This document shows positions 19,035-28,005 of a stretch of DNA of 32,790 nt, in pieces. A model generated the notes under the pieces. That model ran no database searches, was not told the DNA's origin, and was given only the letters and a program-made list of their open reading frames with translations. Origin of the DNA: Ezakiella sp. (lineage in GTDB: Bacteria > Bacillota > Clostridia > Tissierellales > Peptoniphilaceae); NCBI GenBank assembly GCA_022778715.1, contig JALFRW010000029.1, positions 1-32,790 on the forward strand, in the 5' to 3' direction. How positions within the stretch are numbered: the first letter of the stretch is position 1; each line of letters begins with the position of its first letter. The translations under genes and the position numbers were made by a program.

Positions 19035-20010
19035 AAACCTCTCCTTTAAAAGCATTTTCTATTTTCTTTGTCATATCAGTTTCAACAACTTTTTTTGCAA
19101 CTGATATGGAATTATAATAAGCCTCTACATTGGAATTGCCATGGGCCTTAATAACTGGTTGTTTTAGTCCCAAAAGTGGCACTCCTCCGAACTTGGTTGC
19201 ATCTAACACTCTAAACTTTTTTTTCATGGTTTTTTTTGCAAGTCCAAGTCCAATCTTTGCAATAAAATTATCTTTTGCAGCCTCTTTTAAAATATAGTTT
19301 ACATATAAAAACTCACCTTCAAGAGCCTTCACCATAATATTCCCAGCGAAACCATCTGTAACCAAAATATCGGTGTTGCCTTCAAAAATATCTCTAGCTT
19401 CCATATTGCCGATAAAATTAAAATTGCTTTCTTTGAAAAGTTTATTTGCGGCTTTTGTCGCCTCATTGCCCTTGTGCTCTTCAACACCGTTGCTTAACAA
19501 ACTCACGCGAGGATTATCAATTCCCAAAACCTCTTTTGCATATTTGCTAGCCATGATTGCAAAAGATAAAAGCATCTCAGGCGTAGCGTCAGCTGTTGCA
19601 CCGATATCGACCAAAATAAATGGTCCATTTTTTGAGGGTACAATACCGGTAAGCGCCGCTCTCTTTACTCCGTTAATTCTGCCAACAATAAGCATCCCAC
19701 CAGCCAAAACAGCGCCTGTGTTTCCGCCCGAAACAAATGCATCATATTTGCCTGCTTTCAAAAGATTTAACCCTACATTAATAGTACTGTCTTTTTTTCT
19801 TCTGATGGCAAGCGATGGATTTTCATCAAAAGGAGTAATTTCAGAAAAAGCTGGCTCAAAATCTAAGCCTGCAGATTTAACCGCTGATTCAATTTCCGGC
19901 AATCCTACAACTGCGATGTCCAAATTCATTTTTTCTTTTGCAAGTTTGCCAGCTTCAACAGCAGTTTCAAAACCATTGTCGAGCCCGCTTGAGTCAAGTA
20001 AAATTTTCAT
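19027..20010 (-). CDS. plsX: Phosphate acyltransferase PlsX
   Basis: Converts acyl-ACP to acyl-phosphate, first step of phosphatidic acid synthesis with PlsY/PlsC; peripheral membrane enzyme. 327 residues. Visible features are VSGGNTGAVLAGGMLIVGRI, IVPSKNGPFILVDIGAT, SLLSNGVEEHKGNEATKAANK, VTDGFAGNIMVKALEG and the C-terminal FGGVPLLGLKQPVIKAHG. The N-terminus MKILLDSSGLDNGFETAV departs somewhat from the usual DAMGGD-type start. Followed by acpP in a tight operon; own promoter. Confidence 0.95.
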   Translation of the reverse strand: MKILLDSSGLDNGFETAVEAGKLAKEKMNLDIAVVGLPEIESAVKSAGLDFEPAFSEITPFDENPSLAIRRKKDSTINVGLNLLKAGKYDAFVSGGNTGAVLAGGMLIVGRINGVKRAALTGIVPSKNGPFILVDIGATADATPEMLLSFAIMASKYAKEVLGIDNPRVSLLSNGVEEHKGNEATKAANKLFKESNFNFIGNMEARDIFEGNTDILVTDGFAGNIMVKALEGEFLYVNYILKEAAKDNFIAKIGLGLAKKTMKKKFRVLDATKFGGVPLLGLKQPVIKAHGNSNVEAYYNSISVAKKVVETDMTKKIENAFKGEVYE

Positions 20011-20028
20011 AAAACTCCCCCTTATAAT

Positions 20029-20057
20029 ATTATAAATTAATTTTCAATTATTTTCAA
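20029..20057 (-). promoter_or_regulatory. Promoter of plsX-acpP
   Basis: Minus strand TTGAAA (20052-20057), 17-base spacer, TATAAT (20029-20034), with GGGGGAG before the plsX ATG. No FapR-type palindrome is evident around it. Confidence 0.65.
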
Positions 20058-20087
20058 GAGAGAATTTTAACTTGTGAACATTCTAGC

Positions 20088-20117
20088 GAAAAAAAGCCAA
20101 ACTTTTAGTTTGGCTTT
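20088..20117 (-). terminator. Terminator of rpmF
   Basis: An 11-bp perfect stem AAAGCCAAACT / AGTTTGGCTTT (20093-20117) with a 3-base loop and a minus-strand T-run. It separates rpmF from plsX, so plsX relies on its own promoter. Confidence 0.85.
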
Positions 20118-20131
20118 AAAATACGCTATCA

Positions 20132-20311
20132 TTATTCTACAGTGATAACTTCTCTTTTATTATAATATCCACAATGCGGACATACTCTGTGTGGTCTCTT
20201 TGGTTCTCCACATTCTGGACATTTCACCACTGTTACTCTTGGTAATGTATATGATGAAGCTCTTCTTTTATTTTTTCTAGCTTTACCAGTCCTTCTCTTA
20301 GGTACTGCCAT
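20132..20311 (-). CDS. rpmF: 50S ribosomal protein L32
   Basis: 59 residues, with the L32 start [16 protein letters not shown] and a zinc-binding form of the protein ([17 protein letters not shown]). The ATG at 20311 has AGGAGG at good spacing; a GTG nine bases upstream is a poorer choice. The usual partner yceD (DUF177) is missing between ackA and rpmF. Confidence 0.96.
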   Translation of the reverse strand: MAVPKRRTGKARKNKRRASSYTLPRVTVVKCPECGEPKRPHRVCPHCGYYNKREVITVE

Positions 20312-20348
20312 GCTCAACACCTCCTAAAAAAATATCAGTCAATTATTG

Positions 20349-20377
20349 ATTATACACTATTATTAGTAGATTGTCAA
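20349..20377 (-). promoter_or_regulatory. Consensus promoter of rpmF
   Basis: Minus strand TTGACA (20372-20377), 17-base spacer, TATAAT (20349-20354): a perfect consensus whose -35 lies four bases after the ackA stop. With the terminator after rpmF it makes L32 a strong one-gene transcription unit. Confidence 0.85.
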
Positions 20378-20380
20378 TAG

Positions 20381-21574
20381 TTATTTTACTTCAACCAATC
20401 TTTTTGTGTCTCTTGCAATCATAAGTTCTTCATTTGTTGGAATCACAAGAGCTGTAACAGTTGAATCATCAGTTGAAATGATTGCTTCTTTGCCTCTCAT
20501 ATTATTTTTTTCAGGATCAACTTTTACTCCCATAAATTCAAGTTTTGATAAAATTGCTTCTCTCATTGAAGCTGAGTTTTCACCAACACCTGCTGTGAAT
20601 ACAATTGCATCAACTCCACCCATTTGTGCAGCATATCCCGCAACATATTTTCTAACACGGTTTGCAAATTGTGTCAAAGCAATTCTTGCTCTTTCGTTTG
20701 TGTCTTCAACTTCTTCGATATCTCTAAAGTCCGAGCTAATGCCTGAAAGTGCAAGCACCCCACTCTTTTTGTTCATAACATTATCCATTTCCTTTGGAGT
20801 TAAACCTTCTTTTTCCATAATGAAAGTAACAATTGCCGGATCCAAATCACCACATCTTGTTCCCATACAAACCCCTTCAAGTGGAGTAAGTCCCATTGAT
20901 GTGTCGATAACTTTCCCGTGGTCAACTGCAGCCATAGAACTTCCGTTTCCTAAATGACAAGTAACTATTCTTAAATCTTCTCTCTTCTTACCGAGGAATT
21001 CAGCTGCTCTTTGAGAAACAAAATTGTGGCTTGTTCCGTGGAAACCGTATCTTCTAACTTTGTATTTTTCATAATATTCATATGGAAGAGCATATAAATA
21101 ATTTTCTGCTGGCATTGTTTGATGGAACGCTGTATCAAATACAACAACATTCGGAACTCCCGGAATTAAACTTTGAATAGCTTCTATACCCATTAAGTTT
21201 GCAGGGTTGTGAAGTGGTGCTAAATCAATGCATTCTCTGATTTCTTTTAAAACAGTGTCATCAACAAGAACTGATTTGTTGAATTTTTCTCCACCGTGAA
21301 CTACTCTGTGTCCAACTGCGTTGATTTCTTGAAGTGATTTAATAGCACCGTGTTCATTATTTGTAAGTTCATCTAAAACAAGTGTCAATGCAACTTTGTG
21401 GTCTTTCATTTCAGTTTCAGTAACAAATTTTTCGCCATTAAATTTGTGTGTTAATTTAGCACCTTCAATTCCAATTCTTTCTACTAAACCACTTGCTAAA
21501 ACTGCTTCATTTTCCATATCAATTAATTGATATTTTAAACTTGAACTTCCGCAATTAATAACTAATACTTTCAT
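20381..21574 (-). CDS. ackA: Acetate kinase
   Basis: Interconverts acetyl phosphate + ADP and acetate + ATP, the main substrate-level ATP step in many anaerobes. 397 residues. ASKHA-fold motifs: [11 protein letters not shown] at the N-terminus, [45 protein letters not shown] and FTAGVGENS. No pta gene lies nearby. Divergent from tmcAL with its own promoter; no terminator is seen before the rpmF promoter. Confidence 0.97.
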   Translation of the reverse strand: MKVLVINCGSSSLKYQLIDMENEAVLASGLVERIGIEGAKLTHKFNGEKFVTETEMKDHKVALTLVLDELTNNEHGAIKSLQEINAVGHRVVHGGEKFNKSVLVDDTVLKEIRECIDLAPLHNPANLMGIEAIQSLIPGVPNVVVFDTAFHQTMPAENYLYALPYEYYEKYKVRRYGFHGTSHNFVSQRAAEFLGKKREDLRIVTCHLGNGSSMAAVDHGKVIDTSMGLTPLEGVCMGTRCGDLDPAIVTFIMEKEGLTPKEMDNVMNKKSGVLALSGISSDFRDIEEVEDTNERARIALTQFANRVRKYVAGYAAQMGGVDAIVFTAGVGENSASMREAILSKLEFMGVKVDPEKNNMRGKEAIISTDDSTVTALVIPTNEELMIARDTKRLVEVK

Positions 21575-21609
21575 TTTTTCTTCCTTCCTGATTTTAAATT
21601 TCTATCAAT

Positions 21610-21638
21610 ATGATATTACAATTGCGTCCAAAAATCAA
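21610..21638 (-). promoter_or_regulatory. Probable promoter of ackA
   Basis: Minus strand TTGATT (21633-21638), 17-base spacer, TATCAT (21610-21615). It lies back to back with the tmcAL promoter; the two -35 boxes are 24 bases apart. Confidence 0.5.
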
Positions 21639-21662
21639 GTGTTTTAAATGATAAAGTAAGAT

Positions 21663-21691
21663 TTGCATAGTAAAAATAATAAATGTATAAT
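21663..21691 (+). promoter_or_regulatory. Promoter of tmcAL
   Basis: Plus strand TTGCAT (21663-21668), 17-base spacer, TATAAT (21686-21691). The predicted start is about ten bases upstream of the TTG start codon, giving an almost leaderless mRNA, though AAGGTGAT precedes the codon. Confidence 0.6.
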
Positions 21692-21707
21692 AATATAAGG
21701 TGATAAT

Positions 21708-22781
21708 TTGAAAATTTTTTGTCTGATTGCAGAATTTAATCCATTTACTTTTGGTCACAAATATATTATAGATAAAGTCAAATCCGAACACACAAACGCG
21801 AAAATTGTAGCAATCATGAGCGGGGACTACACTTTGCGCGGAGAAGTTGCAATTTTTGATAAGTGGAAACGCGCAAAAAGTGCCGTTAAAAACGGTGTGG
21901 ATTTAGTGCTTGAACTACCTGCAATTTTTGTGTTGAATGGCGCAGACGTTTTTGCGAAAAACTCAATCGAAATTTTAAAATCCACCGGCATTTTTGAAAA
22001 TTTATTTTTTGGTGTTGAACACGAAGATGTTAATTACATAAAAACTGCCGCAAGTTTTTTAAAATCTTCTAAACTTTTTAGTGAAAAATTCGATTCCAAT
22101 CTTTCATTTAATGAATTTGCGCGTCAAAAAATCAAAACAGTCACCGGGATTTATCCCGAAAGCAATGATATGCTTGGGATTTTGTACACCGGATTTTTGC
22201 CTGAAAGCACAAATATTTTTCCAATAAAGCGCATAGTGAGCGATTATAATTCTGCAAATAACTCCGGGTACGCAGCTTCTCCAATAAGGCAGGAAATTAT
22301 TTCAAAAAATATTGAAGTACACAATAAAAATGAAAATTATTACACAGTTGTAAAATTAAAACTTTTGAGCGAAAATTCAAATATAAAACTTAGCGAAGCA
22401 AATATTTCACGTATAAAAAAAGCCGCTTTTATTGCGGACTCTTACGATGAGTTTATTGAACTGGCTTATCATAAAAGACTCACAAAGTCTAAAATAAAAC
22501 GCGAAACTTTAAAGCTGGCAATTGATATGAACGAAAATTGGCAGTATTTTTATAAAACCACATTTATTCGACCGCTTGCTGCAAGCGAAGATGGCCGTCA
22601 AATAATAAAACAAATTGCAAAAACAAACGACCTTATATTAAATTATAAAAACTTAAATAAACTATCTAAAAAATCGCGGGAACTCTTTTATTACAACGAA
22701 AAATTCACTGAACTGTATCACGCTTTTTACGATAAAATTCCGCATACTGACAGAACAAAAAATGTCTTTAACAACAAATAG
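21708..22781 (+). CDS. tmcAL: tRNA(Met) cytidine acetate ligase TmcAL (YlbM)
   Basis: Makes N4-acetylcytidine at the wobble base of elongator tRNA-Met from acetate and ATP. 357 residues. The nucleotidyltransferase-type motif is in AEFNPFTFGHKYII, followed by the family-specific SGDYTLRGEVAIFDKWKRA and GVDLVLELPAIF, and YAASPIRQEI. The start is a TTG preceded by AAGGTGAT. It is the only intact rightward gene; in Bacillus ylbM also neighbours coaD and rpmF genes. Using acetate, it sits next to acetate kinase, which may be coincidental. Confidence 0.92.
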   Translation: MKIFCLIAEFNPFTFGHKYIIDKVKSEHTNAKIVAIMSGDYTLRGEVAIFDKWKRAKSAVKNGVDLVLELPAIFVLNGADVFAKNSIEILKSTGIFENLFFGVEHEDVNYIKTAASFLKSSKLFSEKFDSNLSFNEFARQKIKTVTGIYPESNDMLGILYTGFLPESTNIFPIKRIVSDYNSANNSGYAASPIRQEIISKNIEVHNKNENYYTVVKLKLLSENSNIKLSEANISRIKKAAFIADSYDEFIELAYHKRLTKSKIKRETLKLAIDMNENWQYFYKTTFIRPLAASEDGRQIIKQIAKTNDLILNYKNLNKLSKKSRELFYYNEKFTELYHAFYDKIPHTDRTKNVFNNK

Positions 22782-22797
22782 TTGCTAAAGACATTTT
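22759..22797. terminator. Bidirectional terminator, tmcAL / coaD operon
   Basis: Long hairpin containing the tmcAL stop codon: 12 pairs plus 4 pairs separated by one mismatch, 5-base loop (22759-22797), with A-run on the left and T-run on the right. It serves the converging tmcAL and the leftward operon ending at 22815. Confidence 0.8.
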
Positions 22798-22814
22798 ATT
22801 TACATACAAATAAT

Positions 22815-23285
22815 TTATTGGTTGTTCCTCTTAATTTGAGCAGCCATTTCAGCTAGTTGGCGCCTGTTGTCGTTAAGAGTGTCTATAACTTTGTTCAAGT
22901 TTTCTTGAGTGCTAGTCAAAACTTTATCTGTATAATCAATTGAACCAAGCGATATACTGACAGACTTGTCCATTGCAGAATTTATGATTTCTGCGGCTTC
23001 TTTTTTAGCTTCAATCAAAACGCTTTCTTCAGATAAAAGTTTTCCAAGTTCAACTTTTGCATCGTTTACAACCTTGTCGGCATCAAGTCTTGCTTCGTTT
23101 AAAATTCTTTCTCTTTCGCTTTTAATCCAAGTTGCTTGTTTGATATCATCAGGCAACTTTAGTCTTAATTCACTGAGCAAATCTAAAATCTCATCTCTAC
23201 CAACTGCTACTTTATTACTAAAAAATGCAGGTTTTGCGCCTTCAACCAAATCTTCAATTGAATCAATAATTTCTAAAACGTCCAT
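22815..23285 (-). CDS. Coiled-coil protein of unknown function, coaD operon
   Basis: 156 residues, hydrophilic, no signal peptide or membrane segment. The first ~50 residues (EIIDSIEDLVEGAKPAFFSNKVAVGRDEILDLLSEL) look DivIVA-like or like the N-terminal part of similar clostridial proteins, and the centre is a long Ala/Glu/Lys helix (NEARLDADKVVNDAKVELG, EAKKEAAEIIN) resembling the stalk subunits of ATP synthases, which is why relatives are sometimes labelled ATPase subunits. I infer a cytoplasmic helical scaffold, not an enzyme. It is the last gene of the asp23 operon, four bases after coaD. Confidence 0.75.
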   Translation of the reverse strand: MDVLEIIDSIEDLVEGAKPAFFSNKVAVGRDEILDLLSELRLKLPDDIKQATWIKSERERILNEARLDADKVVNDAKVELGKLLSEESVLIEAKKEAAEIINSAMDKSVSISLGSIDYTDKVLTSTQENLNKVIDTLNDNRRQLAEMAAQIKRNNQ

Positions 23286-23289
23286 GAAG

Positions 23290-23769
23290 CTACCTCCTCC
23301 GTACTTTTGCTTCTACTTCATTTATTATAAAATCCGGCAACATTCCGTGTAAATCTCCACCGAACATTGCAATTTCTTTTACTAAGCTTGAACTCAAAAA
23401 TGACCATTTGGAATCAGAAACCATAAATAATGTTTCTATCTCTTGACACAGTTTTTTGTTTGCTATTGCCATTTGTAGTTCATATTCATAATCAGAAACA
23501 GCTCTAAGTCCCCTAATTATCACATCTGCATTTATCTTTTTAGCATAATCTATAAGTAATCCATCGAAAAACACGATTTTAACATTTGGAAATTCATTTG
23601 TCACAGATTCTAAAAATCTTAACCTTTCTTCCACAGAAAAAGTTTGAGATTTATCTGAATTCGTTAAAACCGCCACATAAAGCTCATCTGATAACATAGA
23701 TGCGCGTTTAATAATATCTATATGCCCGTTTGTCACCGGATCAAAGCTACCTGGATATATCGCTCTCAT
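23290..23769 (-). CDS. coaD: Phosphopantetheine adenylyltransferase
   Basis: Penultimate step of coenzyme A synthesis: ATP + 4'-phosphopantetheine to dephospho-CoA. About 159 residues. Motifs: YPGSFDPVTNGHIDII (the T/HxGH-type nucleotide site), IIRGLRAVSDYEYELQMA, and the C-terminal SSSLVKEIAMFGGD. The ATG at 23769, after GGAGG, gives the conserved MRAIYPGSFDP start; it overlaps rsmD by 23 bases. Confidence 0.96.
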   Translation of the reverse strand: MRAIYPGSFDPVTNGHIDIIKRASMLSDELYVAVLTNSDKSQTFSVEERLRFLESVTNEFPNVKIVFFDGLLIDYAKKINADVIIRGLRAVSDYEYELQMAIANKKLCQEIETLFMVSDSKWSFLSSSLVKEIAMFGGDLHGMLPDFIINEVEAKVRRR

Positions 23770-24304
23770 TTGACCCTCCAATTATGAGAATTTTGCGCTT
23801 GCCGTAAACTCTCTCTTTTAAAATATTTGCATTTTTAATTTGAAAGTTTTCAACCGTTTCAATAATTATTTTTGTACTATCCTTTATTATATCAGATTTA
23901 TGGATAATATCAAACACTTCTTGCAAATTTTTTTTATTATCATACGGCGGATCTAGAAAAATATAATCAAATTTTTTACCTAAGAGTTTTGAAATGGCGT
24001 TTTTTACATCAGATTTCATAATAATTGACTGTTCAACGTGTCTTGTTTTTTTAATGTTTTCTTTTATGCAATTAACTGATTTTATGTTGTTATCCACAAA
24101 AACGCAGCCCGTAGAACCGCGCGATAGAAATTCAATCCCAATTTGACCCGAGCCTGCAAATAAATCGAGCACTTTTGTGCCTTTTTCTACAATACCAATC
24201 AAATTAAAAATATTCTCTTTTAACCTATCATCGGTAGGTCTAGTGTTTAACCCTGGTGGAGCCACTAATTTTGTGCCTCTATTTACTCCTGAAATAACTC
24301 TCAA
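23747..24304 (-). CDS. rsmD: 16S rRNA (guanine(966)-N2)-methyltransferase RsmD
   Basis: SAM-dependent methyltransferase of 16S rRNA G966. 185 residues. SAM-binding motif LDLFAGSGQIGIE (46-58) and catalytic DPPY (118-121). The start is a TTG overlapping the recG stop by four bases (TTGA). The recG-rsmD-coaD order is common in Firmicutes. Confidence 0.94.
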   Translation of the reverse strand: MRVISGVNRGTKLVAPPGLNTRPTDDRLKENIFNLIGIVEKGTKVLDLFAGSGQIGIEFLSRGSTGCVFVDNNIKSVNCIKENIKKTRHVEQSIIMKSDVKNAISKLLGKKFDYIFLDPPYDNKKNLQEVFDIIHKSDIIKDSTKIIIETVENFQIKNANILKERVYGKRKILIIGGSNESDISR

Positions 24305-26316
24305 TTTAAAACCCCATTATCCATAATGTCGAAAATATCAGTTGCATTTCTTTTTATCACTTCAAATTCATCTTTTGGAGCATCTTGTATATATAAATCA
24401 AAATCAATCTTGGATTCTTCCACAATTTTTAAATCTCTCTCAAAATCCAAAAATTTAAACTTTTGAGTCCCTGATTGTTTTAATCCCAAAATTTCACCCG
24501 GTCCGCGCTCTTTTAAATCTTCCATTGCGATATAAAATCCATCTGAATTTCGCTCAATCGTCTTTAATCTCTTGTATGTGTCTTCACTTTTTGCATTATG
24601 CACGATTATACAAGTGCTCTTATGTTTCCCACGACCAACTCTACCCCTAAGCTGATGAAGCTGCGCAAGACCAAACCTTTCCGCATTCATTATTACGATT
24701 GTCGAAGCATTTGGCACATCAATTCCCACTTCGATAACAGTGGTTGAAACAAGAATATCAATTTCACCATTTTTAAACTTTTCCATCACTTCATCTTTGT
24801 CTTCTTCGCTCGTTTGTCCTGTTAAAATTGCAATATTGCAATCAAATTTACCTTGCAATTCTTGATACAAGCTTTTTGCAGACTGTAAATCGCTTTTCTC
24901 GCTATCCTCAATAAGCGGACAAACATAGTACGCCTGTCTGCCCTTTTTGATTTCGCTTTCTACAAATCCATTTACTCTCCCCATCTCGTTTTTTGCAACT
25001 ACAAATGTGTCAATTTTTCGTCTGTCCTTTGGCATAGAGTGGATTTCTGAAATATCCATATCTCCATATAAAATTAGCGCTAGGCTTCGTGGAATTGGCG
25101 TTGCACTCATAACAAGAATGTTTGCGCCTTTTTGTTTTTCAATCAACGCGTCTCTTTGCTTAACCCCAAATCTGTGTTGTTCGTCTATAATGACAGAACC
25201 CAAATTTTTGAAATTTATATCTTCGTTTAATAGCGAATGCGTCCCAACTAAAATATCCAAATCTCCAGTGATTAAATTCTTTCTAATTTCGTTTTTCTCA
25301 AATTTTGAGGTTTTTGACGTGATAAGGCAGCAATTAAAACCCATTCTTTCTGACACAGTCTTTAGCTTTTCGTAGTTTTGTATGGCGAGTAGAGTTGTAG
25401 GCGCCATAAATGCAACTTGATACCCCGAAGCTACAGTTTTAACAGCGAGATACTGGCTCACAACTGTTTTCCCGGAGCCAACATCTCCTTGAATGAGTCT
25501 GTTCATTGCTTTTTTGCTTTCAGAATCATTTTTTATATCCACAATAGCTTTCTTTTGTCCGTCGGTTAATAAAAAAGGCAAATTTCTCAAAAATTCTCTC
25601 TCTTCTTCGGTGTCTTTTAGTACGAACCCATCAATTTTTTTTGAAAAACTTCTTCCCGAATATTTCATCACATGAAACAAGAAAGCCTCTATATACGCAA
25701 GCGATTTGAAAGCATATTCAGCTTCAGAAATAGTATCTGGAAAATGAACAAAATTTAGCAATGTTTTGATATTTATAATATTGTATTTTTCTGCGATAGA
25801 TCTTGGAAGTACAAGTACATCTTCGAATTCTCCCAAAGCTGTCTTTATGCATTGCCTGAGTACTTTATTTGTTATTGCCTTTGTAAGCGGATAGACCGGC
25901 ACGACACTTCCCAGTTCATCTGTTTTTGTTTGGCTGAAAATCGGATTTATAAAACTAATTTTGTTGTTAAACATTGAAGGTTTTCCAAATACAAAATATG
26001 ATAAATTGCGCTTAAAATTTGCTGCTGCCCATCTTTGATTGAAAAACACAATGTCAACCGCTCTTTCTCCATCAGTTGCATTAAAAATAATCATGTCCAT
26101 ATTTCTGCTCGTCTTTTTGTAAAAAGGCCCTGAGATAATTTTTACATAAACAAGTGCCGCCACTCCTTCTTTCAATTCTTTAACTGGAATCAAAGTTTTT
26201 CTGTCCTCATAATAATTTGGTGCGTAAAAAACCAGGTCATTAAGATTATAAATATTTAGTTTATTTAAACCCTCCAAGCGTTTTGGCCCAATATTTTTTA
26301 AATCTTTTAATTCCAT
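24301..26316 (-). CDS. recG: ATP-dependent DNA helicase RecG
   Basis: Reverses stalled forks and migrates Holliday junctions. 671 residues. A helix-hairpin-like start (LKNIGPKRLEGLNKLNI), the OB-fold wedge domain (about 50-150), superfamily 2 helicase domains with Walker A GDVGSGKT (277-284), DEQH (378-381) and MSATPIPRSLAL, then the second RecA-like domain (TVIEVGIDVPNAS, QLHQLRGRVGRG) and C-terminal TRG region. It follows the fakA terminator without a clear promoter of its own, so readthrough is likely. Confidence 0.96.
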   Translation of the reverse strand: MELKDLKNIGPKRLEGLNKLNIYNLNDLVFYAPNYYEDRKTLIPVKELKEGVAALVYVKIISGPFYKKTSRNMDMIIFNATDGERAVDIVFFNQRWAAANFKRNLSYFVFGKPSMFNNKISFINPIFSQTKTDELGSVVPVYPLTKAITNKVLRQCIKTALGEFEDVLVLPRSIAEKYNIINIKTLLNFVHFPDTISEAEYAFKSLAYIEAFLFHVMKYSGRSFSKKIDGFVLKDTEEEREFLRNLPFLLTDGQKKAIVDIKNDSESKKAMNRLIQGDVGSGKTVVSQYLAVKTVASGYQVAFMAPTTLLAIQNYEKLKTVSERMGFNCCLITSKTSKFEKNEIRKNLITGDLDILVGTHSLLNEDINFKNLGSVIIDEQHRFGVKQRDALIEKQKGANILVMSATPIPRSLALILYGDMDISEIHSMPKDRRKIDTFVVAKNEMGRVNGFVESEIKKGRQAYYVCPLIEDSEKSDLQSAKSLYQELQGKFDCNIAILTGQTSEEDKDEVMEKFKNGEIDILVSTTVIEVGIDVPNASTIVIMNAERFGLAQLHQLRGRVGRGKHKSTCIIVHNAKSEDTYKRLKTIERNSDGFYIAMEDLKERGPGEILGLKQSGTQKFKFLDFERDLKIVEESKIDFDLYIQDAPKDEFEVIKRNATDIFDIMDNGVLN

Positions 26317-26328
26317 ATATATCCCTTC

Positions 26329-26361
26329 TTAAAAAATTAAGGAGCTTATGCTCCTTAATTT
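26329..26361 (-). terminator. Terminator between fakA and recG
   Basis: A 12-bp perfect stem AAATTAAGGAGC / GCTCCTTAATTT (26334-26361) with a 4-base loop and a T-run on the minus strand, overlapping the fakA stop codon. It may be partly bypassed to express recG. Confidence 0.75.
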
Positions 26362-27997
26362 ACTCAATACTGATTAAATAATAATAAACCGGTTGATTTC
26401 CTCTTATCGCTTCCACAAAAATCCCTTCAAATTTTTCTTCAATCTTTGAACGCATTTCTTCCATTTCGTCATCACCAACTTCTTCCCCCGCGTATAAAGT
26501 GATAACAGATGTCATATCGTCCTTTCCCGCTTTTATTGTTTCTTCCAAGACATCAAAAATACTAGTTCCACTTGAAACAATATCTGAATCTAGTAGACCC
26601 ATATAGTCGCCCTGCTTTATAGATTTTCCCGAAATATTGGTATCTCTAACGGCGTATGTGATAGAACCGCTCTTAACATTACCTATAGCTTCTTTCATGC
26701 CTTCAAGCGCTTCATCAAACGGTAAATCAATATCAAAGTTTAGCATTGCAGATATTCCTTGTGGTACAGTCTTCGTTGGAATGACGACCACGTGTTTATC
26801 GGATTCTTCTGCAGCTTTTTGTGCGGTCAAAATAATATTTGAGTTATTTGGCAAAATAAAAATGTTGTCTGCGTGAATTGAATCAATTGCTTCCATAATA
26901 TCGTTCACGCTTGGATTCATTGTTTGTCCGCCGGCCACAATTTTATCTACACCTAATTCTTCAAAAATTGTTTCGAGTCCGTCACCTGAAACCACACAAA
27001 TAAACCCATCCTTTTTGTTATCAGTTTGTTCTTCTAAATCTTTGTACTTTTCTGCTTCTTGAAGAACATGGTTGCGTCTTGCTTCAGCATTTTGAATTCT
27101 CATATTATCAGACTTAATGCCAGTCAAATACCCTCTTTCTAATCCGAGTTCAAACACCAAACCCGGATGATTTGTGTGAACGTGAACTTTAATTATATCG
27201 TCAACTTTAACGCATACCAAACTATCTCCGAGTTCCAAAAGCTTTGCTTTTAATTCATTGACATCCACATCTCTATCTTCTGTATGAATCACCATTTCAG
27301 TACAGTAACCATACTTAATATTCTCATCCACATGGTATTCAACTTTAGCTGATGACACTTGTTCTATTTCATATTCAACTTTCTTGCCAAGAAGGCCATC
27401 TATTGCACCTCTCAAAAGTATCAAAAGACCCTTTCCTCCAGAGTCCACAACTCCGGCTTCCTTCAAAACTGGTAGCATATCCGGAGTTTTAGCAAGTGCC
27501 ACTTCGCCTTCTTCGTAAATAGCTTGAATAAATTTCACCGGATCGTCATAATCTTTATAGTGTGAATTTGCAAAACTGCTCATATAACGAATAACAGTTA
27601 AAATTGTACCTTCAGTAGGCTTCATAACAGCCTTATAAGCCACTTCTTTAGCAGAATCAAAACCATGTCTTACAGCTTTCACATCAAGCAGTTCTTTATC
27701 TTCAATGCCAATGTAAAAACCTCTCAATATTTGCGAAAGAATAACACCAGAGTTTCCTCTTGCTCCCATAAGAGCACCCTTACTCATAGCTCCGGCTATC
27801 TTTCCACAATGTTCACTTGTTTCATTTAAAGCATAATCGGTTGCTGACTTAGTGGTAAGAAGCATATTTATACCGGTGTCTCCATCCGGCACTGGAAATA
27901 CATTTAATGAGTTCACCATATCTTTGTTTGCTTCAAGATTTTTTTCAGCATTTACAATTGCGTTTCTTAACATATTTGGAGTAATACTTTTTTTCAT
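26360..27997 (-). CDS. fakA: Fatty acid kinase FakA-like (DAK2/YloV)
   Basis: Kinase subunit that phosphorylates fatty acids bound to a FakB (DegV-type) protein, feeding exogenous fatty acids into phospholipid synthesis by way of PlsX/PlsY. 545 residues. The N-terminal DhaL domain has the metal/ATP motif PVPDGDTGINML (D38, D40) and MGARGNSGVILSQILRG; a middle domain and a C-terminal domain (NIFILPNNSNIILTAQKAAE, TKTVPQGISAML) complete the YloV architecture. No fakB is in this window. Eight bases after asp23, as in most Firmicutes. Confidence 0.92.
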   Translation of the reverse strand: MKKSITPNMLRNAIVNAEKNLEANKDMVNSLNVFPVPDGDTGINMLLTTKSATDYALNETSEHCGKIAGAMSKGALMGARGNSGVILSQILRGFYIGIEDKELLDVKAVRHGFDSAKEVAYKAVMKPTEGTILTVIRYMSSFANSHYKDYDDPVKFIQAIYEEGEVALAKTPDMLPVLKEAGVVDSGGKGLLILLRGAIDGLLGKKVEYEIEQVSSAKVEYHVDENIKYGYCTEMVIHTEDRDVDVNELKAKLLELGDSLVCVKVDDIIKVHVHTNHPGLVFELGLERGYLTGIKSDNMRIQNAEARRNHVLQEAEKYKDLEEQTDNKKDGFICVVSGDGLETIFEELGVDKIVAGGQTMNPSVNDIMEAIDSIHADNIFILPNNSNIILTAQKAAEESDKHVVVIPTKTVPQGISAMLNFDIDLPFDEALEGMKEAIGNVKSGSITYAVRDTNISGKSIKQGDYMGLLDSDIVSSGTSIFDVLEETIKAGKDDMTSVITLYAGEEVGDDEMEEMRSKIEEKFEGIFVEAIRGNQPVYYYLISIE

Positions 27998-28005
27998 TTC
28001 ATCCC

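Noticed and set aside
19373-20035. 220-codon rightward frame over plsX
   Set aside because: Antisense shadow of a well-supported gene with Ser/Leu/Phe-rich translation and no ribosome site.
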